64,000 nt of DNA from positions 1-64,000 of the forward strand of contig CABZTD010000008.1 of the NCBI GenBank assembly GCA_902528515.1. The letters run 5' to 3'. The position numbers were made by a program, and so were the translations under genes. The notes under the pieces were generated by a model, which was not told the DNA's origin, did no database searches, and saw nothing but the letters and a program-made list of their open reading frames with translations. The stretch is from K189A clade bacterium. Lineage in GTDB: Bacteria; Pseudomonadota; Gammaproteobacteria; Pseudomonadales; Azotimanducaceae. This document shows positions 42,916 through 51,691 of the stretch, one piece after another (within the stretch, counting starts at the first letter, position 1; the number at the start of each line of letters is the position of its first letter).

Positions 42916-43698
42916 TCAAACATTCTGGCTTCGCCCTCGATTCTGAATTTGCTGCCGTCGCGATGCTACCTGCTCCGTCGGTCGCTGGGACTTTTCGTGG
43001 GCGCGATTGGCCGAATGTTCAATATCCATGCCTACGGCTAAGGTTGTGTCCCAGCCTTCGTCCATGATCCGGCGTATCTCGCCACGGGTCACCGGTTCTG
43101 TGGACACGATATCCCTCGCCAACTCAAGGCAGGTAGGCAGCAGTGCCTCGTCGCTGACCACTCTGTTGACCAGTCCCCAATCTCGGGCGGTCTCGGCGTC
43201 GAGGTAATTACCGGTCAAGCTCAGTTCTTTGGCTCGATTGATTCCAATCAGCCGCGGCAGGCGCTGCGACAGCCCCCAACCAGGGACCACGCCAACCCGT
43301 GCGTGGGTGTCGGCAAAGCGCGCGCTGGTGCTGGCGATCATAAAGTCGCACATCAGGGCGATTTCAAAGCCGCCGGTAATGGCAAAGCCGTTTACCGCAC
43401 CGATAACCGGTTTGCCAACATTGGCGATAGCCTCGCCGAGGTCCCTGTCCGTGATCGCATCATTTTTAGTAGACGCTACCTCGCCGCCCAACTCTTTGAG
43501 GTCGAGTCCCACAGTGAAGGCGCGACCAGCGCCGGTAAGTATGATGACCTCGGTTGCGACATCCTCGCGGAGCTGGTCGAAGGTTTCGGCGATGGCTTGG
43601 CGAAGAGCGCCGGAGAGGGCGTTCAACGCATCTGGCCGATTCATGGTGACCGTCGCGATGCCTTGGCTTTTCTCGATCAGAATCAGGTTGTCGCCCAC
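42916..43698 (-). CDS. Enoyl-CoA hydratase/isomerase (crotonase) family protein
   Basis: A 260-residue crotonase-fold protein with oxyanion-hole segments GRAFTVGLDLKEL (58-70) and GFAITGGFE. Glu112 corresponds to the first catalytic Glu. The position of the second catalytic Glu carries His132 (in FADTHARVGVVPGWG), a substitution common in one crotonase subgroup, so classical hydration of short enoyl-CoA is not assured. The C-terminal tail (about 225-260) is long, basic and Gln/Arg-rich. It probably shares a transcript with the LLM gene that lies downstream. Confidence 0.85.
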   Translation of the reverse strand: MGDNLILIEKSQGIATVTMNRPDALNALSGALRQAIAETFDQLREDVATEVIILTGAGRAFTVGLDLKELGGEVASTKNDAITDRDLGEAIANVGKPVIGAVNGFAITGGFEIALMCDFMIASTSARFADTHARVGVVPGWGLSQRLPRLIGINRAKELSLTGNYLDAETARDWGLVNRVVSDEALLPTCLELARDIVSTEPVTRGEIRRIMDEGWDTTLAVGMDIEHSANRAHEKSQRPTEQVASRRQQIQNRGRSQNV

Positions 43699-43863
43699 GC
43701 TGCGCTATCCCTTTTTTAGTTGCCACCTATACTAGCGAATATGGCATAACGTGGGGTATGGGCTTAGCGCTTGTCTCTTCTGCGAGTTGCCGCGGTTTAA
43801 AGGTTGATTTAACCAGCCCGCATTGTTTTCATGCATAGACGCCTCGGCAGGTTCTAACGCTTT

Positions 43864-44748
43864 ATGTATAACCCTTATCTTAGGCATCGGCGCTCATCGA
43901 AAATTGCGGGATGGTTCGCGCTCGTGGGTGTCTGTCTGCTCAGCGGTTGTGCCAGCATCATGGGGTCTGTCACGGGTGGATTGGCGTCCAATCTGTCTGC
44001 AGCCATTCTCAATAGTGACGACCCAGCGATGATTCGAGACGGGGCACCGTCTTACCTTATATTGATCGACTCGCTAATGGCGGGCTCTCCGGACAATGCG
44101 ACGTTGCTGGCACAATCTGCGGAGCTGCACTCTGCCTACGCGGGTGCCTTTGTCGAGGATCCTGTGCGAGCCGCGCGGCTTAACAGCAAAGCGAAGGCGC
44201 AGATATTGCGGGCCACTTGTCGGTCGCTAAAAAATGCCTGTGGACTAGAAAGCCGAGACTTTGATGAGTTCTCTGCTTGGGTTGATGCCCAGGGGCCATC
44301 GAGCGTTCCCGCTCTATACAGCCTAGGCAGTATTTGGGCAGGCTGGATTCAGGGCAACAGTTCTGATTTTGCCGCTATCGCCCAGCTTGGGCGAGTGAAG
44401 GCCTTGATTCAACGGGTTGCCGACCTCGATCCCGAGCACGCGAACGGTGGCGCTTTTCTTTATCTTGGCGTGTTCGAAACTTTGCTGCCACCTGCTATGG
44501 GCGGTCGTCCTGAACTGGGTCGGCGACACTTTGAGCGGGCGCTGACAATTTCTAACGAACGTAATTTGATCGTCAAAGTCATGATGGCGAATCAATATGC
44601 TCGCCTGATTTTTGATCGCGAGCTGCATGATCGATTATTGCAGGAAGTGCTGGCTGCCGATGTGCAGGCACCCGGATTGACCCTAATGAACACTGTGGCG
44701 CAGGAGCGCGCCCAACTACTACTGGACAGTGCTGATGACTATTTCTAG
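43864..44748 (+). CDS. TatT-family lipoprotein of a TRAP transporter
   Basis: A 294-residue lipoprotein of the TatT (TRAP T-component) family. Residues 1-29 form a type II signal peptide with lipobox LSGC and lipidated Cys29. The rest is helical repeat with SLMAGSPDNATLL, the AGAFVEDPVRAARLN motif and ELGRRHFERALTIS typical of the cryptic TPR fold. TatT trimers bind DctP-type substrate proteins in the periplasm. The gene overlaps the dctP-like gene by 14 bases and leads a TatT-DctP-DctQ-DctM operon. Confidence 0.9.
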   Translation: MYNPYLRHRRSSKIAGWFALVGVCLLSGCASIMGSVTGGLASNLSAAILNSDDPAMIRDGAPSYLILIDSLMAGSPDNATLLAQSAELHSAYAGAFVEDPVRAARLNSKAKAQILRATCRSLKNACGLESRDFDEFSAWVDAQGPSSVPALYSLGSIWAGWIQGNSSDFAAIAQLGRVKALIQRVADLDPEHANGGAFLYLGVFETLLPPAMGGRPELGRRHFERALTISNERNLIVKVMMANQYARLIFDRELHDRLLQEVLAADVQAPGLTLMNTVAQERAQLLLDSADDYF

Positions 44749-45802
44749 TTCCAACTCCCTCGTGGGAAAGTCGCAATCGCTAACCATTGCCCGTAAGGCG
44801 CTTAGTTTGTGCTCTGTATTCGTTTGTCTGCTCGTAGCGGTGAACGTCAATGCTGCGACGACCCTGAAGATTGCCACCTTATCGCCAGAGGGCACCGGTT
44901 GGATGATCGAGCTAAGAGCCGCTGCCAAAGCAATTCGTGAACGTACCCAGGAGGAGGTCAAGCTGAAGATCTACCCCGGCGGCGTTATGGGCGATGACAA
45001 AGCCGTGCTGCGAAAGTTGCGGGTTGGTCAACTTCACGGTGCTGCTATGACCTCAGGTGGCGTGATGCAGCCATACCCGGATATTGCGCTTTACAACCTG
45101 CCGCTGGTATTCCGCAATTCCCAGGAGGTCGACTACGTGCGAGCCCATCTTGATGATAAGCTGATGGCAGGTCTGCGCGAGAATAAGTTTGTTGGTTTTG
45201 GGTTGGCGGAAGTGGGGTTTGCCTATCCGATGACCAAGGATCCCGTCACGGCCGTGGCTGATTTTCAAAATCAGCGCGTATGGGCACCGGATAACGACCC
45301 AGGCGCACTTAAGGCGTACTCCTCATTCAACATTACGCCCATTCCTTTGCCGATTGCCGATGTACTGACCGGTCTGCAGACCGGCCTAATCGACAGCATT
45401 GGTTCGCCACCTATTGGGGCTATTGCCCTGCAGTGGCACACACAGGTGGATTACGCTCTTGAACTGCCGCTGATGTATGTCTACGGACTTTTCGCCATTA
45501 CTGAGCGCGCCTTCAACCGCATGACCGAGGCCGAGCAGGCCATTGTGACTGAGGAACTGACTGCGGCTGTAGCCCGGGTGGATGCGGCCTCACGCAAAGA
45601 CAACGACGCCGCCGGTAAGGCCTTAGTTCGCGAAGGGCTTGAGTGGTTGCAGCCATCGGATGCTGAACTGAACGAGTGGTATACGATCGCAGACGATGCT
45701 AATCAAAAACTTAAGGCCAACGACTACGTGTCTACGGCCATGTTTGATGAGCTGATGTCCTTGCTGCAGGAGTATCGCAGCAGCCAAACAACTACGCGGT
45801 GA
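44735..45802 (+). CDS. TRAP transporter substrate-binding protein (DctP family)
   Basis: A 355-residue periplasmic binding protein. The signal peptide spans about residues 1-40 (core LSLCSVFVCLLVAV, cleavage VNA-AT). The mature domain has TLSPEGTGWMIELRAAAKAIRERTQ, IYPGGVMGDDKAVLRKLRVGQL and VWAPDNDPGALKAYSS, the last bearing the usual ligand-binding Arg region. The ATG at 44735 is chosen; a GTG two codons earlier is also possible. It overlaps the GTG start of the DctQ gene by 4 bases. Substrate not predictable, likely a carboxylate. Confidence 0.92.
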   Translation: MTISSSNSLVGKSQSLTIARKALSLCSVFVCLLVAVNVNAATTLKIATLSPEGTGWMIELRAAAKAIRERTQEEVKLKIYPGGVMGDDKAVLRKLRVGQLHGAAMTSGGVMQPYPDIALYNLPLVFRNSQEVDYVRAHLDDKLMAGLRENKFVGFGLAEVGFAYPMTKDPVTAVADFQNQRVWAPDNDPGALKAYSSFNITPIPLPIADVLTGLQTGLIDSIGSPPIGAIALQWHTQVDYALELPLMYVYGLFAITERAFNRMTEAEQAIVTEELTAAVARVDAASRKDNDAAGKALVREGLEWLQPSDAELNEWYTIADDANQKLKANDYVSTAMFDELMSLLQEYRSSQTTTR

Positions 45803-46287
45803 GCGCCCAGGCGGACCAACGCGGGGGCAGGATCGAGCAAATCCTAGCCCGGCTGCGCCGCCTAGAGGACGGCATTTTGGTTCTGCTGCTGATGACGATG
45901 ATTGGCGTCGCTGCCAGTCAAGTGATTTTGCGTAACATCTTCGATGCGGGTCTGTATTGGGGCGATTCCCTCGTGCGTGTCACAGTGCTCTGGGTTGCCC
46001 TGGTGGGCGCCATGGTCGCATCTCGGGACGACAGCCATATTCGGGTCGACCTACTTAGCCGCATGTTCAAACCAGAGCACGAGCACTGGGTGCTGCGGCT
46101 CACCCGTCTTTTTACCTGCCTAATGTTGGTGCTGTTTTCTTGGGGCAGCGGCCAGTTCGTCTATTACGAGTATGTCGACAACGCCATTGCCTTTGGCGAT
46201 GTGCCCGCATGGATTTGCGAGATCATCATGCCAATCGGCGGCGGTGTGATGGCGCTACGTTACTTTCTGTTAACGGTGAAGCCTTGA
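45799..46287 (+). CDS. TRAP transporter small permease subunit (DctQ family)
   Basis: A 162-residue four-helix membrane subunit. Helices are near 24-45, 55-75, 93-115 and 135-155; the motif FDAGLYWGDSLVRVTVLWVALVGAM is typical of DctQ. It starts with GTG inside the dctP stop and ends 1 base before the large-subunit ATG. Confidence 0.9.
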   Translation: MSAQADQRGGRIEQILARLRRLEDGILVLLLMTMIGVAASQVILRNIFDAGLYWGDSLVRVTVLWVALVGAMVASRDDSHIRVDLLSRMFKPEHEHWVLRLTRLFTCLMLVLFSWGSGQFVYYEYVDNAIAFGDVPAWICEIIMPIGGGVMALRYFLLTVKP

Positions 46288-46288
46288 C

Positions 46289-47572
46289 ATGATCTGGCTG
46301 GGCATTGTCATCATTTTGGCCATGGCTGCGTTGGGTGCGCCTTTGTTTGCCGTATTGTTGGGCGCAGCCATGCTGGGCTTCTACAGCGCCGATATTGAGC
46401 TGGCCATCATTGCCATCGAGCTTTATCGCATTGTCGATACACCGCTGTTGGTATCGCTGCCGCTTTTTACCTTCAGCGGCTACTTGCTGAGTGAGGCAAA
46501 TACCTCAACACGCCTAGTGAACCTGATGCAGAGTTTGTTCGGGTGGTTACCCAGCGGTCTGGCGATTGTCGCTTTTGTTGCCTGTGCAGTGTTTACGGCG
46601 CTCACCGGTGCGTCCGGTGTCACGATTGTGGCGCTTGGGGCGTTGCTCTTACCGGCACTCAAGCAGGCGGGTTTCGCGGATAAATACAGTCTGGGCCTGG
46701 TTACTACCTCGGGGAGTCTAGGTCTGCTGTTGGTGCCATCGGTGCCGCTGATTCTTTATGGTGTGATCGCGCAACAGCTTGACGTTGGCGAGTCTTTTAC
46801 CATTGTCGAACTGTTTGTTGCTGGCGTGGTGCCGCTGTGTTTGATGTTATCGCTGCTCATGTTTTGGACGCTGTGGCAGCACCGGGGCGGTAAAATTCCG
46901 CGTGTGCTGTTTACCGCCGCTAAGCTACGCAGTGCGCTATGGGCAGCGCGCTGGGAGTTGCCCCTTCCTTTTGTGGTGTTGGGGGGTGTATTCGGCGGTT
47001 ACTTTGCCATATCTGAGGCAGCAGCGGTGACAGCGGCCTACGTCGTGCTGGCGGAGGTTGTACTGTATCGGGAGGTTGCGTGGCGGCAGCTGTCCAAGGT
47101 CGCTGTGGAGTCCATGGTCATGGTCGGCGGCATTCTGCTCATTCTGGGTATCGCTCTGGCCTTCACCAATTTCCTCGTAGATGCCGAGGTACCCCAGCAA
47201 CTTCTGGCCATCATCAATCGCTATATCGAAGACCCCCTAAGCTTTTTGATTTTGCTGAATGTGCTGCTGCTGATTCTAGGCGCCATGCTGGATATTTTTT
47301 CTGCCCTGGTGATCATGGTTCCGCTTCTGCTGCCTGTGGCTATTGGCTATGGCATCCATCCAGTGCACTTCGGCATTATCTTTCTGGCGAACATGCAGAT
47401 CGGGTACTTTACCCCGCCGGTCGGAATGAATTTGTTCATTGCCAGCTACCGGTTTAAAAAACCGCTCACGGAGCTGTATTCGGCGACGCTGCCGTTTTTG
47501 CTGGTGCTATTGCTGGCGCTGATGCTGATTACCTATTTCCCGCTGCTTAGTCTATGGCACCTAGATTCCTAG
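46289..47572 (+). CDS. TRAP transporter large permease subunit (DctM family)
   Basis: A 427-residue membrane protein with about twelve hydrophobic segments and the DctM features TGASGVTIVALGALLLPAL, GLVTTSGSLGLLLVPSVPLILYG and ANMQIGYFTPPVGMNLF near the C terminus. With the DctQ-like protein it forms the Na+-driven inner-membrane channel. It is the last gene of the four-gene TRAP operon. Confidence 0.94.
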   Translation: MIWLGIVIILAMAALGAPLFAVLLGAAMLGFYSADIELAIIAIELYRIVDTPLLVSLPLFTFSGYLLSEANTSTRLVNLMQSLFGWLPSGLAIVAFVACAVFTALTGASGVTIVALGALLLPALKQAGFADKYSLGLVTTSGSLGLLLVPSVPLILYGVIAQQLDVGESFTIVELFVAGVVPLCLMLSLLMFWTLWQHRGGKIPRVLFTAAKLRSALWAARWELPLPFVVLGGVFGGYFAISEAAAVTAAYVVLAEVVLYREVAWRQLSKVAVESMVMVGGILLILGIALAFTNFLVDAEVPQQLLAIINRYIEDPLSFLILLNVLLLILGAMLDIFSALVIMVPLLLPVAIGYGIHPVHFGIIFLANMQIGYFTPPVGMNLFIASYRFKKPLTELYSATLPFLLVLLLALMLITYFPLLSLWHLDS

Positions 47573-47606
47573 GAAGTACCTTTTTAATGTCCGAGTATTG
47601 GAGCCC

Positions 47607-48020
47607 ATGAGTAATCATGTCTTTGAAAAATCTGTCTACGGCCAAGGGCTGTACGATATTACCTTTCGAGTAAGTTCGGCAGTATCAGACAGCGGTGTGC
47701 AAGATGGCCTAGCGACGGTATTTATTCAGCACACGTCAGCGAGTTTGCTCATACAGGAGAACGCTGACCCAGCGGTTCGGGCTGATTTACAAAATTGGCT
47801 ATCGCGCTTGGTGACGGAGAACGATTCCCTGTATACCCACACCGAGGAAGGCCCGGACGATATGCCAGCGCATATCAAGGGAGCGCTAACGACAGTACAG
47901 GTTGCTGTGCCGGTAATGCATGGCGCGTTGGCGCTGGGGACTTGGCAGGGTATCTATCTTTGGGAGCATCGACACAGTGCGCGCGTGCGGTCGATCATCG
48001 TCAATGTGATGGGTGACTAG
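47607..48020 (+). CDS. YjbQ family protein (UPF0047), secondary thiamine-phosphate synthase-like
   Basis: A 137-residue single-domain protein of the YjbQ family. It shows FIQHTSASLLIQENADP, TEEGPDDMPAHIKGALT and the C-terminal GTWQGIYLWEHR, which together define the family. Weak thiamine-phosphate synthase activity has been reported for some members, but the physiological role is unclear. The ATG at 47607 is used; a TTG 9 bases upstream is the alternative. It lies 34 bases after the TRAP operon and converges on a small uncharacterised gene. Confidence 0.88.
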   Translation: MSNHVFEKSVYGQGLYDITFRVSSAVSDSGVQDGLATVFIQHTSASLLIQENADPAVRADLQNWLSRLVTENDSLYTHTEEGPDDMPAHIKGALTTVQVAVPVMHGALALGTWQGIYLWEHRHSARVRSIIVNVMGD

Positions 48021-48027
48021 CGGCGCT

Positions 48028-48429
48028 CTAGAGATTTTCCCGAATTTCGTCCATCCACTTTTTGTGCCCGTCAGGATCGAGGATCATGCTCGAAAAATAT
48101 TGCAGCAGATCCTTATGCGTTTGGTTGAGCTTGGCCTCCATCATTGCCTGTTCACCAGCCTTGCTGCTGATAAATGTGAATACTGTGGTTAGATCCTCTT
48201 CACTGCCCAGCACAGACTGAATCTGTGCCACGACCAAGTCGTGCAGGTCCTCTAAGTTCTCTTCTTCAATGCCGGCTTCCCCTGGCGAAAGCACCACGTT
48301 CGCCCAAAGGGTTGCCACGTAAACCTGATACAGGCTGCGATCGATAAATCGTTCAGCCACAGTGGATCGCTCTTTGATGTCGGAAAATACCGGCTCAAAA
48401 GCGTATTCGAGTTGGTTCGGTTCAAGCAT
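48028..48429 (-). CDS. Conserved-looking cytosolic protein of unknown function
   Basis: I do not recognise this 133-residue protein. It is acidic and helical, with hydrophobic heptad-like runs (SLYQVYVATLWANVVL; DLHDLVVAQIQSVLG) and no signal peptide. The start at 48429 is preferred; the open frame extends to 48522 but the added residues are basic and Cys/His-rich, unlike the rest. It diverges from the acyl-CoA dehydrogenase gene. Confidence 0.55.
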   Translation of the reverse strand: MLEPNQLEYAFEPVFSDIKERSTVAERFIDRSLYQVYVATLWANVVLSPGEAGIEEENLEDLHDLVVAQIQSVLGSEEDLTTVFTFISSKAGEQAMMEAKLNQTHKDLLQYFSSMILDPDGHKKWMDEIRENL

Positions 48430-48573
48430 GGCGTGATGGTGCCACAGTCGATTTGCCAGCTCTATGGCCGCCCTTGGTTTTCTGGCTGTATAAGTTTCGG
48501 TTCGTTGACAACATTGCATCACTCCTGCCCCCTCAGTAATGTTGCTCGGCGTTATTTAGGTGTGAGAAGAAGC

Positions 48574-49719
48574 GTGCTGCAATTTGATCGTGTCAGTTTG
48601 GATGACGGAGCTGAGGTGCTGCGTCAACAGGTCAGGGACTTTATTGAGAACAACCGCCAGCACCTGCCCAAGCCGAACTCAGACTTTGTAACTGGCCACG
48701 ATCCGGAGTTTTCACAAAAACTGGGTGAGCAGGGTTGGATTGGAATGACGTGGCCTGCCCAGGTGGGCGGTGCCGATAAAACCAACTTTGAACGTTTGGT
48801 GGTCACAGAGGAATTGTTGGCGGCGGGCGCACCGGTCAGCGCCCATTGGATTGCAGACCGTCAAAGTGGCCCGCTCTTGCTGCGATTCGGTACCGAAGAA
48901 CAGCGGGCGAAGTATCTGCCCGGTATCGCCCGGGGTGAGAGCTACTTCTCCATCGGTATGAGTGAACCTGATTCGGGCTCCGACCTTGCCTCAGTTCGCA
49001 CAACGGCAACGGCGGAAGGAGATGCGTATCGAATCAACGGCACCAAAATTTGGACCACTGACGCACATCGCAATCACTACATAATTTGTTTGGTGCGCAC
49101 GGAAGCGCCCTCGGAAAATCGACACGCGGGTTTCTCGCAAATAATCGTCGATTTGAAAAACGATGGTGCCAAAGTGCGACCGATACGCAACATGGCTGGC
49201 GGCGAAGATTTCAACGAAGTCGTCTTCGACAATGTGCTGGTGCCCAAGGACCGCATTGTCGGTGAGCCCGGCAACGGCTGGCAGCAGGTCACGTCTGAGC
49301 TCGCCTATGAGCGAAGTGGTCCCGAACGTTTTCTATCGTCGTTCCGCGTCTTTGTTGAGCTGGTGCGTATTTGTGGCGACAGCCCGTCACCCCATCAAGC
49401 GGCGGCTATCGGTCGCATCGCTTCTCACTTTATGACCCTACGGCGTATGTCACTGTCTGTGGCGGGCATGCTAGAGGCTGGCAAGGATGTCAGCGTGGAA
49501 GCGGCATTAGTGAAGGAGCTTGGCAATAACTTTGAAAAGCTGTTGCCAGAAATAGCGCGACTGGTAGTGCCAGATCTCAGCGCCGCTGACCCAGACAAGC
49601 AGCGTCTGTTCCGCGAAACCTTCGAAGAGACCTTAATGCTATCGCCCTCGTTCACTCTGCGTGGAGGCACGCGCGAAATTATGCGCGGCGTCATTGCCCG
49701 TGGCTTGGGGCTGCGCTAG
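48574..49719 (+). CDS. Acyl-CoA dehydrogenase, larger subunit-type
   Basis: A 381-residue FAD acyl-CoA dehydrogenase with NAKPxF-like N-terminal helices, the flavin-contact segment YFSIGMSEPDSGSDLASVRT, GTKIWTTDAH, and the C-terminal GGTREIMRGVIARGLGL. The start is a GTG at 48574; an ATG-like frame extending to 48412 overlaps the opposite gene and is rejected. It is followed 33 bases later by a second, shorter dehydrogenase gene, as in heteromeric (alpha2beta2) acyl-CoA dehydrogenases of steroid and cyclic-substrate degradation. Confidence 0.9.
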   Translation: MLQFDRVSLDDGAEVLRQQVRDFIENNRQHLPKPNSDFVTGHDPEFSQKLGEQGWIGMTWPAQVGGADKTNFERLVVTEELLAAGAPVSAHWIADRQSGPLLLRFGTEEQRAKYLPGIARGESYFSIGMSEPDSGSDLASVRTTATAEGDAYRINGTKIWTTDAHRNHYIICLVRTEAPSENRHAGFSQIIVDLKNDGAKVRPIRNMAGGEDFNEVVFDNVLVPKDRIVGEPGNGWQQVTSELAYERSGPERFLSSFRVFVELVRICGDSPSPHQAAAIGRIASHFMTLRRMSLSVAGMLEAGKDVSVEAALVKELGNNFEKLLPEIARLVVPDLSAADPDKQRLFRETFEETLMLSPSFTLRGGTREIMRGVIARGLGLR

Positions 49720-49752
49720 GCAGCGATTGGAGAAGACTGCACGGGAAGGGAT

Positions 49753-50715
49753 ATGGATACATCACAACTTATTATCGATACCGCCGAAAAGATCTTTACC
49801 GATCACTGCGACAAAAGCCTGTGGGATGCCACGGAGCAGGGGGCCTTTCCAAGCGATCTGTGGCAGCAGCTTGTCGCGAACGGCTTCCACCAGCTGGGTA
49901 GCGCAAACAGCGGGACCGAAACGAAAGACCTATTTGCCTTTTTGAAAGTATGCGGCCGCTATGCAGCGCCACTACCCATGGCGGAAATTTTGCTCGCAAA
50001 TCGCTGGCTGGGGGCCAGTGCGCCGGCGCAAGGCTTTGCCAGCATCGGCACCCAAGCGGGTGATTCGCTGGTGCAGGTTGCCTGGGGTCGGCAAGCGTCG
50101 CACTTACTTGGTGTTGAGGCGGGAAGCCACGACGTCAGCGTATTCGACGCCGCAACTCTGCAACAGCAGGGTGCCAATCTCGCCGGAGAGCCGCGTGACA
50201 CCATGGTCGCAGAAGCGGTTAGCCAGCGTATCGAGTTAGAAGATTTACCCTTCGCGCAGATGGCGCTGGCGCGCACAAACCTAATGGCAGGCTGTCTGCA
50301 GGCGGTTCTTGATTTAGGGCTGCAATTTGCCGCAGAACGCAGTCAATTTGGTCGCTCCATCAGTAGGTTTCAGGCTATACAGCATTCCTTGGCAGTCGTC
50401 GGCACCGAAGTGGCGGCATCACAACGCGCTGCGGATGCGGGTGTTGATGCCATGGGTACCGATCGTTTCGAACAAGAAGTGGCTGCCGCCAAGGCGCGAG
50501 TGGGCGAGGCCGTCGGGGTTGTTGCCGAACAGGTGCATCAGGTGCACGGTGCCATGGGCTATACCTACGAACATCGCCTGCACCACTTTACGCGCAGACT
50601 ATGGGCCTGGCGGGACGAATGGGGCAACGAGTTTTACTGGCAGGCAAAACTTGGTCAGCATCTGGCAATGCTTGGCGCGGACCGGGTTTGGGGTTATATC
50701 GCCACACCTAGTTAG
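49753..50715 (+). CDS. Acyl-CoA dehydrogenase, smaller subunit-type
   Basis: A 320-residue acyl-CoA dehydrogenase with the C-terminal FAD-binding RSQFGRSISRFQAIQHSLA and VHQVHGAMGYTYEHRLHHFTRR, and a degenerate N-terminal half. This size and the paired arrangement suggest it is the partner of the preceding 381-residue protein in a heterotetramer (inference). Its last 8 bases overlap the convergent nucleotidyltransferase gene. Confidence 0.88.
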   Translation: MDTSQLIIDTAEKIFTDHCDKSLWDATEQGAFPSDLWQQLVANGFHQLGSANSGTETKDLFAFLKVCGRYAAPLPMAEILLANRWLGASAPAQGFASIGTQAGDSLVQVAWGRQASHLLGVEAGSHDVSVFDAATLQQQGANLAGEPRDTMVAEAVSQRIELEDLPFAQMALARTNLMAGCLQAVLDLGLQFAAERSQFGRSISRFQAIQHSLAVVGTEVAASQRAADAGVDAMGTDRFEQEVAAAKARVGEAVGVVAEQVHQVHGAMGYTYEHRLHHFTRRLWAWRDEWGNEFYWQAKLGQHLAMLGADRVWGYIATPS

Positions 50716-51253
50716 GTTCCTTTTCGAGTATTTCGGCGAGCCGCGCCAGTCGCGTCTCCTCGTCGCCCAAATACTGGTGGATAATATCCGTCACAAATCT
50801 GCCATCCAGGGTTCCTGCTTCATGCATGGCCTCCAAGTCAGCCCAATCCTTAGTGCGGTCGAAAAAGACTTTGAAGACCGCTAAATCCTGGCAGCTTATG
50901 AAGGGGATTTTGGTCTCGGCAAAGTCCTCCCAGTGAATTCGCTCCAGCAAACCGAGATGGTAATCGGTGCTGTTAAAGAACAGGTCTAGTGGCGTGTTGT
51001 CCCACCAAAGTCGGTGCTGAAGATCTCGCTTCAGGCGTTTAACGTCGCTCTGCCGCCAAGAGACATGAGCGGGTAATGCGGCCAAAGCGGTTTCAATCTG
51101 ATCTTTGCCGACGAATAGGTTTACGTCGATGTCTATGGTGCCTCTAGCGCTGCCCGTGCACCAAGCCAGCGCGAGAGCGCCTCCAAAGGCATGGGGGATA
51201 TCAGCGGCCGTGAGTGTTTCGTGGCAGGCGCAGATTTTTTGAACCAGATTCAT
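50708..51253 (-). CDS. Nucleotidyltransferase-fold protein, toxin-like partner of an XRE regulator
   Basis: A 181-residue protein of the DNA polymerase-beta-like nucleotidyltransferase superfamily: GG at 24-25 (AFGGALAL), metal-binding Asp41 and Asp43 (TIDID) and a third Asp90 (TPLDLFF). Such small nucleotidyltransferases paired with a helix-turn-helix protein form toxin-antitoxin or abortive-infection modules. The gene follows the XRE regulator with a 4-base overlap and ends inside the 3' end of the acyl-CoA dehydrogenase gene. Whether it is toxic is unproven. Confidence 0.72.
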   Translation of the reverse strand: MNLVQKICACHETLTAADIPHAFGGALALAWCTGSARGTIDIDVNLFVGKDQIETALAALPAHVSWRQSDVKRLKRDLQHRLWWDNTPLDLFFNSTDYHLGLLERIHWEDFAETKIPFISCQDLAVFKVFFDRTKDWADLEAMHEAGTLDGRFVTDIIHQYLGDEETRLARLAEILEKEPN

Positions 51254-51597
51254 GCGGATGAACGAATACGCTCGGCAAATATAGGCGCATCCAATTCTTT
51301 GCTGTGTCTGACCGGGAATTGTTCCGCTAAGGCCAGTATATCGGCAAGTTCTTCTCCCCTGGGCACGCCATTGCTAAATCGCACTCTGGGTCGCAACGAC
51401 ACATCTAGGGCGTAGCCGCATGCCGCGATAACGCGCTCGAGCGTCGCAGTGCTGGGTGATTTGCTGCCCGTTATGTAGGCGTTCAGGGTGGCGTGGGAGG
51501 TGTTCGCCTGACGGGCAAGCTGGCGCAAGCTCAGACCGCTTTCATGCCATGCGCTACGCAGTAAGGTACTGGCCCAGCTGTGGGGTGTTTGGCTCAT
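51250..51597 (-). CDS. XRE-family transcriptional regulator, probable antitoxin
   Basis: A 115-residue protein with a HTH at about 20-63 (GLSLRQLARQANTSHATLNAYITG). The C-terminal half is not recognised. It starts 7 bases from a near-perfect 34-base palindrome that is likely its own operator, and its 3' end overlaps the nucleotidyltransferase gene by 4 bases. The gene order antitoxin-then-toxin with autoregulatory operator is typical of type II modules; this is inference. Confidence 0.82.
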   Translation of the reverse strand: MSQTPHSWASTLLRSAWHESGLSLRQLARQANTSHATLNAYITGSKSPSTATLERVIAACGYALDVSLRPRVRFSNGVPRGEELADILALAEQFPVRHSKELDAPIFAERIRSSA

Positions 51598-51603
51598 GAT
51601 CGC

Positions 51604-51637
51604 ACCATAATGGTATTCAATTGAGTACCATTATGGT
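51604..51637. promoter_or_regulatory. Palindromic operator upstream of the XRE/nucleotidyltransferase operon
   Basis: Two 12-base arms, ACCATAATGGTA (51604-51615) and TACCATTATGGT (51626-51637), are exact inverted repeats. The 10-base spacer contains the palindrome TCAATTGA, so the whole 34 bases are symmetric except one central-arm pair. Each arm's first or last 11 bases are themselves near-palindromic (ACCAT-W-ATGGT), which suggests two dimer sites. It lies just upstream of the XRE start codon. Confidence 0.8.
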
Positions 51638-51691
51638 TGTCGCGATTCAGGCTGTAAAGCTCGTTGCCGAGCATTCTAAGGCGTGATTTGG

